The notes under the pieces are model-generated. The model was not told where the DNA came from, made no database searches, and worked only from the letters and a program-made list of their open reading frames with translations. A stretch of DNA of 46,839 nt, from assembly GCA_028285485.1 (NCBI GenBank), contig JANQPC010000013.1, forward strand, positions 1-46,839, read 5' to 3'. A program made the position numbers and the translations under genes. The DNA comes from Paracoccaceae bacterium (GTDB taxonomy: Bacteria; Pseudomonadota; Alphaproteobacteria; Rhodobacterales; Rhodobacteraceae). Every line of letters begins with the position of its first letter. The stretch's first letter is position 1. Below are positions 34,411 to 44,126 of this stretch, piece after piece.

Positions 34411-35847
34411 TCACTCCGCCAGCACCCAGGTATCTTTGACCCCGCCGCCCTGGGAGGAGTTGACGACAAGCGAGCCCTCGGTCAGCGCCACGCGGGTCAG
34501 CCCGCCCGGCACCAGCTGCACCTCTTCGCCCACCAGGCAGTAAGGGCGCAGATCCACATGGCGGGGCGCCACGCCCTCTTCCACAAACGTAGGGCAGGTG
34601 GAGAGCGCCAGGGTGGGTTGCGCGATGTAGTTCCAGGGTTTTTCGCGGATCTTGTCGGCAAAGGCCGCGATCTGTTCCTTTGTGGAGCGGGGGCCTACGA
34701 GCATGCCGTAGCCGCCCGATCCATGCACCTCTTTCACCACAAGATCGGCGAGGTTCGCGATCACATGGGCGCAGTCATCGGGCCTGGCGCATTGCCAGGT
34801 GGGCACGTTCTGCAGCACCGGTTCTTCGCCCAGATAGAAGCGGATCATCTCTGGCACGAAAGTGTAGATCGCCTTGTCATCGGCCACGCCCGCCCCGGGC
34901 GCGCTGGCCAGCGCCACGCCGCCCGAGCGATACACATTCATCAGCCCCGGCACACCCAGCATACTGTCGGGCCGGAAGCAGAGCGGATCGATAAAGGCAT
35001 CGTCGATCCGCCGGTAGATCACATCCACCCGCTGGGGCCCTTCGGTGGTGCGCATCCAGACGAAATCGCCTTCGACGAAGAGATCCTGCGCCTCCACAAG
35101 CTCCACCCCCATCATGTCGGCAAGGAAGCTGTGCTCGTAATAGGCAGAATTGTAGTGGCCGGGGGTGAGGATCACCACGCGCGGCGGCGTATCGCATTTT
35201 GCGGGCGCCACGGAAGACAGCGTGCGGCGCAGCAGGGCGGGATAGGTTTCCACCGGTGCGATGCGGTTTTCGCGGAAAAGCTGCGGGAACATGCGCATCA
35301 TGATCTCGCGGTTTTCCAGCATGTAGGACACGCCCGAGGGCGTGCGGCAGTTATCTTCCAGCACGAAGAATTCGCCGGGCCCGGTGCGCACCAGATCGAT
35401 GCCCACGATATGGCTGTAAACGCCCTTGGGCGGCTTGATCCCCACAACCGCCTTTTCATAGGCCTCGTTTCGATAAACCAGATGGGCGGGCACGCGGCCC
35501 GCGCGGATGATCTCGCCCCGGCCATAGACATCCGCCAGAAACGCATTGAGCGCCCGCGCGCGCTGCTTCACGCCGCGATCGAGCTTGCGCCATTCATCCG
35601 CGGCAAAGACGCGGGGAAACATGTCAAACGGGATCAGCCTGTCGGGATCACCGCCCTCGCCGTAGACGGCGAAGGTGATGCCGATCCGGCGGAAGAGGGC
35701 TTCGGCCTCGCCCTGCTTGAGCGTGCGCAGATCTACGGGCATGTCGCGCGCCCAGGCCTCCAGCCCCTGATATGGCGGGCGTACGGCAGCGCCGTCATAC
35801 ATCTCATTGAAATATTGGGGAGACCCCGCCTTCTGTCCCATACCCAT
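34411..35847 (-). CDS. circularly permuted type 2 ATP-grasp protein
   Basis: 478 residues. The family (DUF404/DUF407) has an ATP-grasp fold with permuted order; visible blocks are GVYSHIVGIDLVRTGPGEFF, LEDNCRTPSGVSYMLENR and KEVHGSGGYGMLVGP, the nucleotide-binding region. It is a predicted ATP-dependent carboxylate-amine ligase, perhaps making a peptide or peptide tag that the transglutaminase acts on. First gene of the three-gene operon. Confidence 0.94.
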   Translation of the reverse strand: MGMGQKAGSPQYFNEMYDGAAVRPPYQGLEAWARDMPVDLRTLKQGEAEALFRRIGITFAVYGEGGDPDRLIPFDMFPRVFAADEWRKLDRGVKQRARALNAFLADVYGRGEIIRAGRVPAHLVYRNEAYEKAVVGIKPPKGVYSHIVGIDLVRTGPGEFFVLEDNCRTPSGVSYMLENREIMMRMFPQLFRENRIAPVETYPALLRRTLSSVAPAKCDTPPRVVILTPGHYNSAYYEHSFLADMMGVELVEAQDLFVEGDFVWMRTTEGPQRVDVIYRRIDDAFIDPLCFRPDSMLGVPGLMNVYRSGGVALASAPGAGVADDKAIYTFVPEMIRFYLGEEPVLQNVPTWQCARPDDCAHVIANLADLVVKEVHGSGGYGMLVGPRSTKEQIAAFADKIREKPWNYIAQPTLALSTCPTFVEEGVAPRHVDLRPYCLVGEEVQLVPGGLTRVALTEGSLVVNSSQGGGVKDTWVLAE

Positions 35848-35896
35848 ACCGTAACCACATTCTTAATCGGGGGGGAAGGCAGGGGCGGGAAAAGCC

Positions 35897-36514
35897 TTAA
35901 CCGTCGGGCGGCAAAAGCCCAAGACCGCGCAAATAAACGCCAATTCCCGATTCCAGCAGATCTTCGGGCGGGAAGGGCGATTGGCGGCCTGGGCTGCCGC
36001 GCGCAAAGAGCTCCACCACCCCATGGCTCATCGCCCAGATATGGGCGGAAAACATCTGCGGCGGGGGGCGTTTTTCGGGCGGAATATGTTCCGAGAGTCC
36101 CTCGGCGGCGCGCTCAAGCACGCCCGAGGCGCGGTTGGCCACCAGCGCAAGCTCCGGCGTGCGGTTCACCGACACACCGCTTTCGAACATCGCCACGTAA
36201 TGGCCGGGATATTTCTTGGCAAAGGCCAGATAGGCGCGGCCCGTGGCCTCGAACGAGGCGAGCGCCGAGGGCTGGCCCGATTGATAGGCGTAATCCATCA
36301 GATCGGCGAAGATCTCGTAGCCCTGCCGCGCGGCCTCGGCGATCAGATCCTCGCGGCCCGCGAAATGGCGATAAACGGCGGCGGGGGTGACGCCCGCCTG
36401 CTTGGCGGCCTCCGAGAGCGTGAAGCCCGTTGGGCCCTTCTCCTCGATCAGCTCCAGCGCGGCATCGACAAGCGCCTGCCGCAGGTTGCCGTGATGATAG
36501 CCGCGCTTAGCCAT
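35897..36514 (-). CDS. TetR/AcrR family regulator
   Basis: 205 residues. An N-terminal TetR HTH ([18 protein letters not shown], then [20 protein letters not shown]) and a helical C-terminal ligand domain. It starts within the ppk2 stop (8-bp ATGGCTAA overlap), so it is transcribed and probably translated after ppk2. It may therefore regulate polyphosphate metabolism or its own operon; the ligand is unknown. Confidence 0.93.
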   Translation of the reverse strand: MAKRGYHHGNLRQALVDAALELIEEKGPTGFTLSEAAKQAGVTPAAVYRHFAGREDLIAEAARQGYEIFADLMDYAYQSGQPSALASFEATGRAYLAFAKKYPGHYVAMFESGVSVNRTPELALVANRASGVLERAAEGLSEHIPPEKRPPPQMFSAHIWAMSHGVVELFARGSPGRQSPFPPEDLLESGIGVYLRGLGLLPPDG

Positions 36515-37388
36515 CCCCGGGCTCGGGCCAGATCTCGGGCCCGCCGCAGATGGCGGCATCGGGCGCGCAGGCAACGCTTGGATCCTTGCCCGCATAATCA
36601 AGCCCGTGGATCACCGCGCGGATCGCGGCGATGCGCGCCCGGCGCTTGTCATCGGAGCGGATCACCGTCCACGGTGCCGTGGGGGAGTGGGAATGATCGA
36701 AGGTTTCGAGGATCGCCTCGGAATAGGCATCCCACTTCTTGAGCCCTTCCACATCGATCCAAGAAAGCTTCCACTGCTTGAGCGGATCGCGTTCGCGGGC
36801 CAGAAAGCGGCGCAACTGTTCGGCGCGGCCCACATTGAGCCAGATCTTCACGAAATGGATGCCCTCATCGATCACCAGCGCCTCGAACCGGGGCAACTGG
36901 CGGAAAAACACCGCGCGCTCGGCGTGATCGCAGAATTCGAAGACATGTTCGACAACGGCGCGGTTATACCAGCTTCGATCGAAAAACACGATTTCGCCTT
37001 CGCTTGGCAGGTGATCGATGTAGCGCTGGAAGTACCATTGCCCCTGTTCCCGGTCTGACGGCTTTGAAAGCGCCACAACGCGGGCCGAGCGAGGATTAAG
37101 ATATTCCCGGAACCGCTTGATCGTGCCCCCTTTTCCCGCCGCATCCCGGCCCTCGAAAAGCACGACAAGCCGCTTGCCGGAGGTGTTGACGTGGCGCTGA
37201 AGCTTGGAAAGTTCGAGCTGCAGCGCCTCAAGCGTGGCCTCGTATTCCTTGCGGTTCATCCGTTCGTCATAGGGATAGGTATCGTCCAGAACATCGTTCT
37301 TTCCGGCACCTTCGATCTTGTCGCGCAGGGCCGCCTGGGCGGCATCGTCATAAAACGCGCTGATCGCGCCATCAAAGGGCAGGGGCAT
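36507..37388 (-). CDS. ppk2: polyphosphate kinase 2
   Basis: 293 residues, soluble, PPK2 family. It transfers phosphate between polyphosphate and nucleotides, usually making NTPs from NDPs or NMPs. Walker A-like [10 protein letters not shown] (residues 79-88), [12 protein letters not shown] with the conserved Asp-Arg, and [11 protein letters not shown] at the lid. Size and overall pattern resemble the single-domain class I enzymes of Rhizobiales. The ATG at 37388 is preferred; upstream codons are atypical. Confidence 0.95.
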   Translation of the reverse strand: MPLPFDGAISAFYDDAAQAALRDKIEGAGKNDVLDDTYPYDERMNRKEYEATLEALQLELSKLQRHVNTSGKRLVVLFEGRDAAGKGGTIKRFREYLNPRSARVVALSKPSDREQGQWYFQRYIDHLPSEGEIVFFDRSWYNRAVVEHVFEFCDHAERAVFFRQLPRFEALVIDEGIHFVKIWLNVGRAEQLRRFLARERDPLKQWKLSWIDVEGLKKWDAYSEAILETFDHSHSPTAPWTVIRSDDKRRARIAAIRAVIHGLDYAGKDPSVACAPDAAICGGPEIWPEPGDG

Positions 37389-37682
37389 GGCGAGCCTCCT
37401 TATGTGAGCCTGCCGACCGTAAAGCAAAAGCGGATCGGAGTGAAACAACCTGCAGCAGGAATTCGCGTGGCGTTGCAGGGGCCTCGCCAAGGCGGGCACA
37501 GAGCGTATCCAAGGCGCCGGCGGGCCATGGGTGGGGCTCTGGGCGGCGCGCCACCGCAGATCGGGGTTGCTTGCGCAAGAAAAGCAAAACGAAAGCGGCG
37601 TGGCCGCTGCCGGGCCGGGCGGCGGCAGTGGCTTTCGGATGCAAGCGACGCGGGCCTGCCTGAAGGCGCCACCGGGCCGCCC
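37389..37682. other. 294-bp gap upstream of ppk2
   Basis: Between the alpha/beta hydrolase stop and the ppk2 start, with all flanking genes on the minus strand. I see no gene or strong hairpin; it must hold the ppk2-tetR promoter. Nearby long frames are shadow frames. Confidence 0.4.
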
Positions 37683-38666
37683 TCATCGCAGCCCCGCGCG
37701 CGCGGCGGCGCGATCAATCGCGGCGATCACCTCATCGGCATGGGTGTGATGCGGCATATGCCCCACGCCCTCCAGCACCGTGAGCTGCGCGCCGGGGATC
37801 TGCTGGGGCAGGGTGATCGAATGCACCTGAAGCGGCACCGAGGTATCGGCGCTGCCATGCACGATCTCCACGGGCACGCCGATTTCGCCGTAGCGGCGCA
37901 CCATCTCCACCACATGGGGTCGCAGCGTGTTCACCTGCCGGGCATTGGCGCGGAAGGTTTCGCGGCGGATGGCCAGCATCGGCCCGATATGCGCGGCATA
38001 GCCGTCTGGCGGCTCTTGCGGTGCGAAAACCGAGGTGACGGCGGCCTCCAGTCGCCCCTCCGGCGTGAAAGCGGTGATCAGGGGCACCACGAGCGCGCCA
38101 CCGAGCCGGGTGCCGTTGACCGTGTAGATCCAGCCCAGATCGCCCGGCCAGGGATTGGCCACGCCGGCGATTGAAACGAGCGCCGCAAGGGGCTGATCAA
38201 GCGCCCAGGCATAGCCCACGATGCCCCCGAAGGAATGGCCCAGAACGATGGGCCGTTCCGCGCCCAGCTTGCGCGCAGCTTCCGACAGAAGCGCGGCCTG
38301 TTCGGCGGGGCTTTCGGCAGCGCCGGCAAAGGCGCCGCCATAGATTGGATCCGTACGGTCGGTATAGCCCAGCCCGGGGCGATCAAGCGCGATCACGCGG
38401 TAGCGGGTGGCGAGGCGTTCGACGAGCTGAAAGGTGAACTCGCGCACCGTGCCATTGGCGCCGTGCAGCAGCACCAGATCGGGCCCGTCGCCTGCAATCA
38501 CCGCGTGTACCCGGCGCCCGCCCACATCGACAAACTCGCCCTCTGGCGGATAGGCGGCTTCGGCGCGCGCCTCGCGCGCCGAAGCCACGCGATCGGTCAC
38601 AACCGTGAGGCCCGCAAGCGCGGCCCCGGCAATGGCAACGCTAGTGGCCAATACGCTCCATTTCAT
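37683..38666 (-). CDS. alpha/beta hydrolase, membrane-anchored or secreted
   Basis: 327 residues. An N-terminal hydrophobic segment (about residues 3-24), then a single alpha/beta-hydrolase domain: HGANG oxyanion segment, nucleophile Ser in LGHSFGG, acid in [12 protein letters not shown] and His in [10 protein letters not shown]. It resembles haloalkane-dehalogenase/epoxide-hydrolase-type folds, but the substrate is unknown. Its start lies 26 bp inside the end of metA, so translation is coupled to metA. Confidence 0.88.
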   Translation of the reverse strand: MKWSVLATSVAIAGAALAGLTVVTDRVASAREARAEAAYPPEGEFVDVGGRRVHAVIAGDGPDLVLLHGANGTVREFTFQLVERLATRYRVIALDRPGLGYTDRTDPIYGGAFAGAAESPAEQAALLSEAARKLGAERPIVLGHSFGGIVGYAWALDQPLAALVSIAGVANPWPGDLGWIYTVNGTRLGGALVVPLITAFTPEGRLEAAVTSVFAPQEPPDGYAAHIGPMLAIRRETFRANARQVNTLRPHVVEMVRRYGEIGVPVEIVHGSADTSVPLQVHSITLPQQIPGAQLTVLEGVGHMPHHTHADEVIAAIDRAAARAGLR

Positions 38667-39558
38667 ATGGTGTTGTCTGGTATATCTCGTTGATCCAGTT
38701 GCCATATAGCAGGTGCGCATGGCTTCGCCACCGGTTCTGCGGCGTCAGCGCGGGATCGTCGTTTGGATAGTAGTTCACCGGCACATTGATCTCGCTGCCA
38801 TTGGCCACATCGCGATCGTATTCTTCCTTAAGCGTGCGGCTGTCATACTCGAAATGGTTGAAGATGTAGAGCGCGCGGTGGGCGCGATCTTCCACAAGGC
38901 AGGGGCCCACTTCTTCGGAGCCAAGCAGGGTGGACAGCTCGGGGATGCCATCGATCTCACCCTGCCGCACCTCTGTCCAGCGCGAAACCGGGATCACGCA
39001 ATCATCGGAGAACCCGCGCAGATAGGGCGCGGCGGGGGCAAGGTTCTGATGCCGGAAGCAGCCGAACGCCTTGTGGGGCAGCATGTGCTTGGGAAGCCCG
39101 TGGAAATGCCAGGCCATCGCCATCCCGCCCCAGCATACGCCGAAGGTGGAATGCACGTTGGTCTGCGTCCAATCCATCACCTCGCGCAGTTCCTCCCAAT
39201 AGGTCACCTCTTCGAAGGGCAGATGCTCAATCGGGGCGCCGGTGATGATGAGCCCGTCGAAACGTTCGCCCTTCACCTCCTGAAACGGGCGATAGAACTC
39301 CGCCATATGGGCGGCGGCGGTGTTTTTCGTCTGGTGCTCGCTCATCCGGATCAGCTGGAAATCGATCTGCAAGGGCGTGGCGCCAATCAGGCGGGCAAAC
39401 TGGTTCTCCGTCTGGATCTTCTTCGGCATCAGGTTCAGAAGCCCGATGCGCAGGGGCCGGATATCCTGCCGTGCCGCACGCCTGTCCGACATCACCATCA
39501 CGCCCTCTTCGGACAGAACCGAATAGGCGGGCAGATTTTCGGGCAGGGTGATCGGCAT
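38641..39558 (-). CDS. metA: homoserine O-acyltransferase, predicted acetyl-CoA type
   Basis: 305 residues, MetA family (glutamine-amidotransferase-like fold), first committed step of methionine synthesis from homoserine. Catalytic Cys142 lies in GVCWGGMA. Residue 111 is Glu in [10 protein letters not shown], where E. coli has Gly; this residue is reported to switch MetA from succinyl- to acetyl-CoA. Despite the gene name, O-acetylhomoserine is thus the likely product. GGAGA lies eight bases before the ATG at 39558. Confidence 0.95.
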   Translation of the reverse strand: MPITLPENLPAYSVLSEEGVMVMSDRRAARQDIRPLRIGLLNLMPKKIQTENQFARLIGATPLQIDFQLIRMSEHQTKNTAAAHMAEFYRPFQEVKGERFDGLIITGAPIEHLPFEEVTYWEELREVMDWTQTNVHSTFGVCWGGMAMAWHFHGLPKHMLPHKAFGCFRHQNLAPAAPYLRGFSDDCVIPVSRWTEVRQGEIDGIPELSTLLGSEEVGPCLVEDRAHRALYIFNHFEYDSRTLKEEYDRDVANGSEINVPVNYYPNDDPALTPQNRWRSHAHLLYGNWINEIYQTTPYEMERIGH

Positions 39559-39619
39559 CGGGTGTCTCCGGGGCGCGCGCGTGTGCTTTGTTGCGGCGCG
39601 GAGCCGTGAGATAGGCGCT

Positions 39620-40483
39620 TTAGCCCCGCGCCTCAAGGGCGGCCATCACCACGGCATCGAAATCGGCGGGGGTGGCCACGGCGGCCACGTCTTCGGCCTT
39701 GAGCGTGATGCCCCAGCGCGCGGCCATGGCGCGGTAGCGGGGCTGGCGGTGCGCAAGTGCCCGGGCATAGGCCCAGCGCACGAAGGCATCGGGATCTATC
39801 GCCTCTTCGGAAGCGCTTGTTTCGGCAAGGTACTCCGCCCAGGCGGTGTGGAGGAAAGCAGGCTGGTAGTACATGGGCTTCGGATCGCGGTCGAAGCGGC
39901 GCACGAGTTCGGCGCTATGGGCCTCGGTACCTTCGATCCAGGCAATGAGCAGGGTCTCGGAAAGTGCGCCCAGCACCGGATCGGCGGGATCTTCGGGATC
40001 GACTACTTCGCAGAGCGAGCCGGAACTGTCGCACACGAAATGATCGTAGCCATAGAGACGCTTGGCGCGATCAATAAAATGCGCGGTATCAAGCATCGCG
40101 GCGGTTTCGGCCTGCCGGTGCAGTTCCTGCCGCCGCATATACTCGTCGAAGGGCAGGCCGCCCTTCGCGGGGTCGCCCGGCTTGCCAAGATAGGTGGAGA
40201 GGGGGGCGAGATTTTCGAAGGTGATGTTCGAGGCGATGTAGATCGAATCCGAGCGCAGAAGTTCGGCCAGGTAAGGCACGCCCATCGCCTCGGCCTTGAA
40301 GCTATCGGCGATATGTTCGCCCATGTAGCGGGTGCCGATCCGGTAATCGACGGAGTAGTGAAACCACCCGCCGCCCGCGCGCAAAAGGTTCGAGACATGG
40401 GTTTTGCCAAGCCCGGACATCCCGAAAAGCAGGATGCGCTTGGCGGGGGCCCGTTCCCAATCTGCGGCACGCTCATAGATCAT
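39620..40483 (-). CDS. P-loop ATPase, uncharacterised
   Basis: 287 residues. The Walker A is GMSGLGKT (residues 21-28) after a short beta strand, as in kinases and small P-loop enzymes. The rest is acidic and helical, with a [12 protein letters not shown] segment that could hold the Walker B strand. It is related to uncharacterised ATPases of Rhodobacteraceae, from memory. It starts at 40483; metA lies 61 bp downstream on the same strand. Function is not known; a kinase-like role is only an inference from the fold. Confidence 0.75.
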   Translation of the reverse strand: MIYERAADWERAPAKRILLFGMSGLGKTHVSNLLRAGGGWFHYSVDYRIGTRYMGEHIADSFKAEAMGVPYLAELLRSDSIYIASNITFENLAPLSTYLGKPGDPAKGGLPFDEYMRRQELHRQAETAAMLDTAHFIDRAKRLYGYDHFVCDSSGSLCEVVDPEDPADPVLGALSETLLIAWIEGTEAHSAELVRRFDRDPKPMYYQPAFLHTAWAEYLAETSASEEAIDPDAFVRWAYARALAHRQPRYRAMAARWGITLKAEDVAAVATPADFDAVVMAALEARG

Positions 40484-40544
40484 GGCGCGAGTGCTAGCGT
40501 TGCCCGCCGCGCGCCGCCAGCGAAATCTGAGCCGTGCCGGGCGG

Positions 40545-41456
40545 TTACGCGGGGTTGTGGCGGCGGCGCAGAAGGCGGCCATCGAGGATCAGAAGCCCCG
40601 CGCCGAGGATTGCAAAGCCCGCATAGGCGCCCGGCGCAAGCTCTTCCCCCCGCACCGCCGCGCCCAGCACGATGGCCACGGGCGGGATCAGAAGCGTGCA
40701 CAGGAGCAGATTGCCGGAACCCGCCATCGCCAGCACCCGGTAGTAGAGCAGATAGGCAAAGGCGGTGGCGATCAGCGCGTAATAGGCAATCGCGGCCCAG
40801 GTGACGGGGGCGAGATCAAGCCGGATCGGCCCTTCGAAGAACAGCGCGGCGGGGATCATCACCAGCGCCGATCCCGTGAGCATGCCCGCGGCGTTCACCT
40901 GCGGCGGCTGATCGGAAAGCTGCGCGCGGGCCCAGGCGCCGGCGAGTGCGTAGGAAAGCGTGCCTGCCAGCACGGCCAGCTGCGCGAGCGAGCGGATATC
41001 GAATTGGGCGAGGTTTTTCAGCCCGATGGCGGTGGCGACGCCCAGAAACCCCAGCGCCACGCCGATGGCCTTGCGCGCGCCCAGCCGTTCATCGGCAAAG
41101 AGCGCCGCGGCCACCAGCACCCCGAAAACCGCCGTTGCAGCGTTCAGGATCGAGGTGAGGCCGGTTTCGATATGCAGCTGGCCCCAGGCCATGAGCGAAA
41201 ACGGGATCACGTTGTTGAGCATGCCCATGACAAAAAACGCGCCCCAGATCCGCGGGCTTCGGGGCAGGGGAAGCCGCAGGATCAGCACCACGATCCAGAG
41301 CGCCAGCGCCGCCCAGCCCACACGGTGCGCCACCGAGGTGAGCACCGGGATTTCATCGAGCGCGATACGGATCGACAGGAACGAGGCGCCCCAGATGAGC
41401 GACAGGAGCATAAGTTCGCCCCAGGCGCGGGGCGACATGGTTTTTTGCGTGGTCAT
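40545..41456 (-). CDS. EamA/DMT family transporter
   Basis: 303 residues with about ten membrane helices, two EamA repeats; small-metabolite exporters of this class move amino acids, purines or similar. No substrate can be read. Good family match from MLLSLIWGASFLSIRIAL and the second-repeat tail. It stands alone, between the P-loop gene and the FadL terminator. Confidence 0.92.
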   Translation of the reverse strand: MTTQKTMSPRAWGELMLLSLIWGASFLSIRIALDEIPVLTSVAHRVGWAALALWIVVLILRLPLPRSPRIWGAFFVMGMLNNVIPFSLMAWGQLHIETGLTSILNAATAVFGVLVAAALFADERLGARKAIGVALGFLGVATAIGLKNLAQFDIRSLAQLAVLAGTLSYALAGAWARAQLSDQPPQVNAAGMLTGSALVMIPAALFFEGPIRLDLAPVTWAAIAYYALIATAFAYLLYYRVLAMAGSGNLLLCTLLIPPVAIVLGAAVRGEELAPGAYAGFAILGAGLLILDGRLLRRRHNPA

Positions 41457-41581
41457 GGGCGTGGCCTAGCGGGCGGCGCGCCGGGGCGCGACCCGGAAGT
41501 TGCGGGTTGGTGTGGGGCCCGGCGCCTTCGGCGTGTGTCTATGCCGTGGAATGGGCGATGCGCATTGCCCCGGCATCCCAC

Positions 41582-41610
41582 AAAAAAGCCCCGCGCAGAA
41601 CGCGGGGCTT
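41582..41610 (-). terminator. strong intrinsic terminator of the FadL-type gene
   Basis: On the minus strand AAGCCCCGCG and CGCGGGGCTT form a 10-bp stem with a five-base loop, followed by a run of T (41587-41582 as A on the plus strand). It sits 26 bp past the porin gene stop. Confidence 0.92.
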
Positions 41611-41635
41611 CAGGCTTCCAGCTACTCTTTTTGTT

Positions 41636-42760
41636 CTAGAACGAGTAGCCGATCCGCAGGCCGAAGCCGATGGCATCGCCATCGTCGAAATCGGTAGTGG
41701 CGAAGTTCTCCGCATCCCCCAGCATCACGTAGGTCAGGCCGCCGGAGATCGTGACATTCTCGCTGGCGGTGTAGGAGGCGCCAAGCCCGATCGAGGTGCG
41801 CCCGTCCACCGGCCCCAGCGTTGTGAGCGTGGTGTTCGATTGCGGCTCGTGGCTGATCTGCACCGAGCCTGCCCATTCATCGCTGAACCGGCGCCCCACG
41901 CCGAGCGTGTAGGTGACCCAATCTTCCTCGTAATCCACAAGCGGCTGACCGAGCGTGCCGGTAAAGGCCGTGGGGGAGATCGCGAATTCCGACCAATCCA
42001 CCCAGCGGACAGAGCCGAAAAGCAGCGTGTTCTCGGCGATCCCGGACTGGAATTCGAGATTGATCGATTGCGGCGTTTCGATATCCACGCTGTCATTCGT
42101 CACGCCGAGGCCCGAGATGGTTTCGACCGTCGAAAGCTCATGCTCGATTGCCGAGTAGTAGGTCAGCGCCACGCGCAGCGCGATGTCGGGAACCGAATAG
42201 GCGGCACCCACGGCGTAGCCCAGGCTGAAATCCTGCGATGCCTGCACATCGTAGGTGGTGGTGGCGGGCAGGGCACCGCCGGTCAGCGCGCCGAAGAAGG
42301 GGAAGAAGGCATCCGCCTCGATCGTCTGCGCGCGAAGCCCGCCATAGACCTTGACGTTTTCGTTCACGTCATAGGCCAGGATGAAGCTCAGCTGCTGGCC
42401 GTTCAGCTCTGCCGACGTGCCGGAATAGCCGCTCGTGGCAATGGTGGGGTAGAGCGTATCCACACCCACCGGTTCATCGAAGATGATCGCGTAGGAAAGC
42501 CGATCATTCAGATCGGCCTTATAGGCCGCGCCCAGCGTGAAGTAGCTTTCCAGCAGATCCCCGGTTCCGAAGCCGCCGGGATCGAGCAGACCGCCGGTGC
42601 CCTCCAGATCGGGGCTGACCGAGCTGAAGGAAAACTCCAGGTACCGCCCCTCTTCAAACAGCACGCGCGAGCTTGGCGCGTTGCGTTCGATCCCGGCGGC
42701 AAAGGCAAATGAAGTTGATATGGCAAGCGCGGTGCTTGCCAGAAGCATGGTGCGTGTCAT
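41636..42760 (-). CDS. FadL/OmpP1 family outer membrane protein
   Basis: 374 residues, a little short for FadL. A signal peptide ends at about AFA-A (residue 21), followed by amphipathic beta strands every ~12-20 residues and a final strand ending in Phe (IGYSF), the outer-membrane insertion signal. FadL-type porins take up hydrophobic compounds such as fatty acids or aromatics. GAGGAGG precedes the ATG. It has its own AT-rich promoter region and a strong terminator, so it is monocistronic. Confidence 0.9.
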   Translation of the reverse strand: MTRTMLLASTALAISTSFAFAAGIERNAPSSRVLFEEGRYLEFSFSSVSPDLEGTGGLLDPGGFGTGDLLESYFTLGAAYKADLNDRLSYAIIFDEPVGVDTLYPTIATSGYSGTSAELNGQQLSFILAYDVNENVKVYGGLRAQTIEADAFFPFFGALTGGALPATTTYDVQASQDFSLGYAVGAAYSVPDIALRVALTYYSAIEHELSTVETISGLGVTNDSVDIETPQSINLEFQSGIAENTLLFGSVRWVDWSEFAISPTAFTGTLGQPLVDYEEDWVTYTLGVGRRFSDEWAGSVQISHEPQSNTTLTTLGPVDGRTSIGLGASYTASENVTISGGLTYVMLGDAENFATTDFDDGDAIGFGLRIGYSF

Positions 42761-42870
42761 GGGGCCTCCTCATCCTACCGCAGACACAAAATGTGGGGGG
42801 AGGAGGTGCCGCGCGAGGCCGATCCGGTCAATAATTAACGCAACGTAAGCAGGTTCTTTCTTCCGCAGCG

Positions 42871-43758
42871 TCACATTTTCTTCACGTTCCGCGATTCGAC
42901 CCAGATGTTGAAATAGTTGGCCGCAAAGATCACCGCAGCCCCGAGCAGCACGAAGGCATCGAGCGCCTCGGCATAGAACAACATGCCCACCGCCGCGATC
43001 AGCGGCAGGCGCAGGAAATCGAGTGGAACGACCATGGTGGCGGGCGCCACGGTGAGCGCGCTTGTCACGCAGAGATGGGCGAATAGCCCGGCGCAGCCGA
43101 TCAGGATCAGCCAGGGCAGGGTGGCGGCCGTGGGCAGCGCAATATCGCCATCGAACCCCGCCGCGATCAGGCCCATGGGCGCCTGCATCACCGTGAGCCA
43201 GAAGAGGATACAGGTGGTGGAAACCCGGCGGGTGAGGAGCTTGGTGAAGATGAAGGTCATCGCGAAGTTGATGGCCGAGGCGGCCGCGGCGATCACGCCC
43301 ACGCTCATCTCGCCCGCGCCCGGGCGCGCCACGATGAGCACGCCCAGAAACCCCAGCGCCGCGGCCAGCGCCCGCACCCGCGTGAGCTTTTCGCCCAGAA
43401 CCAGCGGTGCGATCAGCAGCACCCAGATCGGCGAGGTAAACTCCAGCGCAAAAAGCTGTGCCAGCGGGATCAGCGGCACCGCGAAGAACCACAGGTTCTG
43501 CCCGGTGAAGTGGAAGAGATTGCGCGCGAGGTGGAGGCCCATATGCCGGGTGCTCACTTCGCCAAGCCGCCCCATCGCGCCCGCAACGGCCAGCACGATC
43601 ACGATCCCCACAAGCGAGCGGTAGAACATCGTCTCAAGCGTATCGAGCTCGCTCGCCACCGCGCGCCCGGCCACCGCCATCGCCGAAAACGACGCTATCG
43701 CGCCCGACATCCAGGCCGCCGCGAGAAGCGGGCGGTGGGGGGCGGGGGCATCGGACAT
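42871..43758 (-). CDS. EamA/DMT family transporter
   Basis: 295 residues, about ten membrane helices in two EamA repeats, with a conserved-looking TMFYRSLVGIVIVL and a LAQLFALEFTSPIW segment. Close in size to the other EamA gene in this window but not obviously a duplicate. Substrate unknown. A TTG 24 bp upstream could extend the N-terminus; the ATG at 43758 is simpler. Confidence 0.9.
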   Translation of the reverse strand: MSDAPAPHRPLLAAAWMSGAIASFSAMAVAGRAVASELDTLETMFYRSLVGIVIVLAVAGAMGRLGEVSTRHMGLHLARNLFHFTGQNLWFFAVPLIPLAQLFALEFTSPIWVLLIAPLVLGEKLTRVRALAAALGFLGVLIVARPGAGEMSVGVIAAAASAINFAMTFIFTKLLTRRVSTTCILFWLTVMQAPMGLIAAGFDGDIALPTAATLPWLILIGCAGLFAHLCVTSALTVAPATMVVPLDFLRLPLIAAVGMLFYAEALDAFVLLGAAVIFAANYFNIWVESRNVKKM

Positions 43759-43772
43759 TGAGCGGGCGCGGC

Positions 43773-44063
43773 TTATCGCCAAATCCGGCGGCCAATGCAG
43801 GGCATTTCCGCGGCAGGCAGATGGGAAAGCACGTATCCGCCGCGTGCGGGCTTATCGAGTTTGCTGCCGTTGGCGGAACGCTTTGGCAAGCGTGAGGTGC
43901 CGGTCTGACGATTCCCCACGGGCACGTTAAGGGTGAGCCCTCCCAGACAAAGCGCTTGCGCATCGGCGCGCCGCGTTCCGACAGGCTCTGCAAACAGGAT
44001 CCGAGGGGCAGTGCAGTCGGCGCGCCTCTCCACGGTGGCGTGGTGCAGAGACAGTTGTGTCAT
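43773..44063 (-). CDS. small hypothetical protein
   Basis: 96 residues. GGGGGAG lies six bases before the ATG, the best ribosome-binding site in the vicinity, and there is no competing gene. The product is basic and hydrophilic with no signal peptide; codon use is less GC-biased than its neighbours. No family recognised. It could be a remnant of a larger gene or an acquired ORF. Confidence 0.4.
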   Translation of the reverse strand: MTQLSLHHATVERRADCTAPRILFAEPVGTRRADAQALCLGGLTLNVPVGNRQTGTSRLPKRSANGSKLDKPARGGYVLSHLPAAEMPCIGRRIWR

Positions 44064-44126
44064 GGCTTGCTCCCCCCGGGTACAGTGCGGATCGCCGCCA
44101 GGGCCCGGCTGCTGGCCCCGAGGCGA

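Noticed and set aside
34198-36390. Plus-strand frame of 730 codons
   Set aside because: Antisense to the ATP-grasp, alpha-E and TetR genes; no domain; a product of GC skew.
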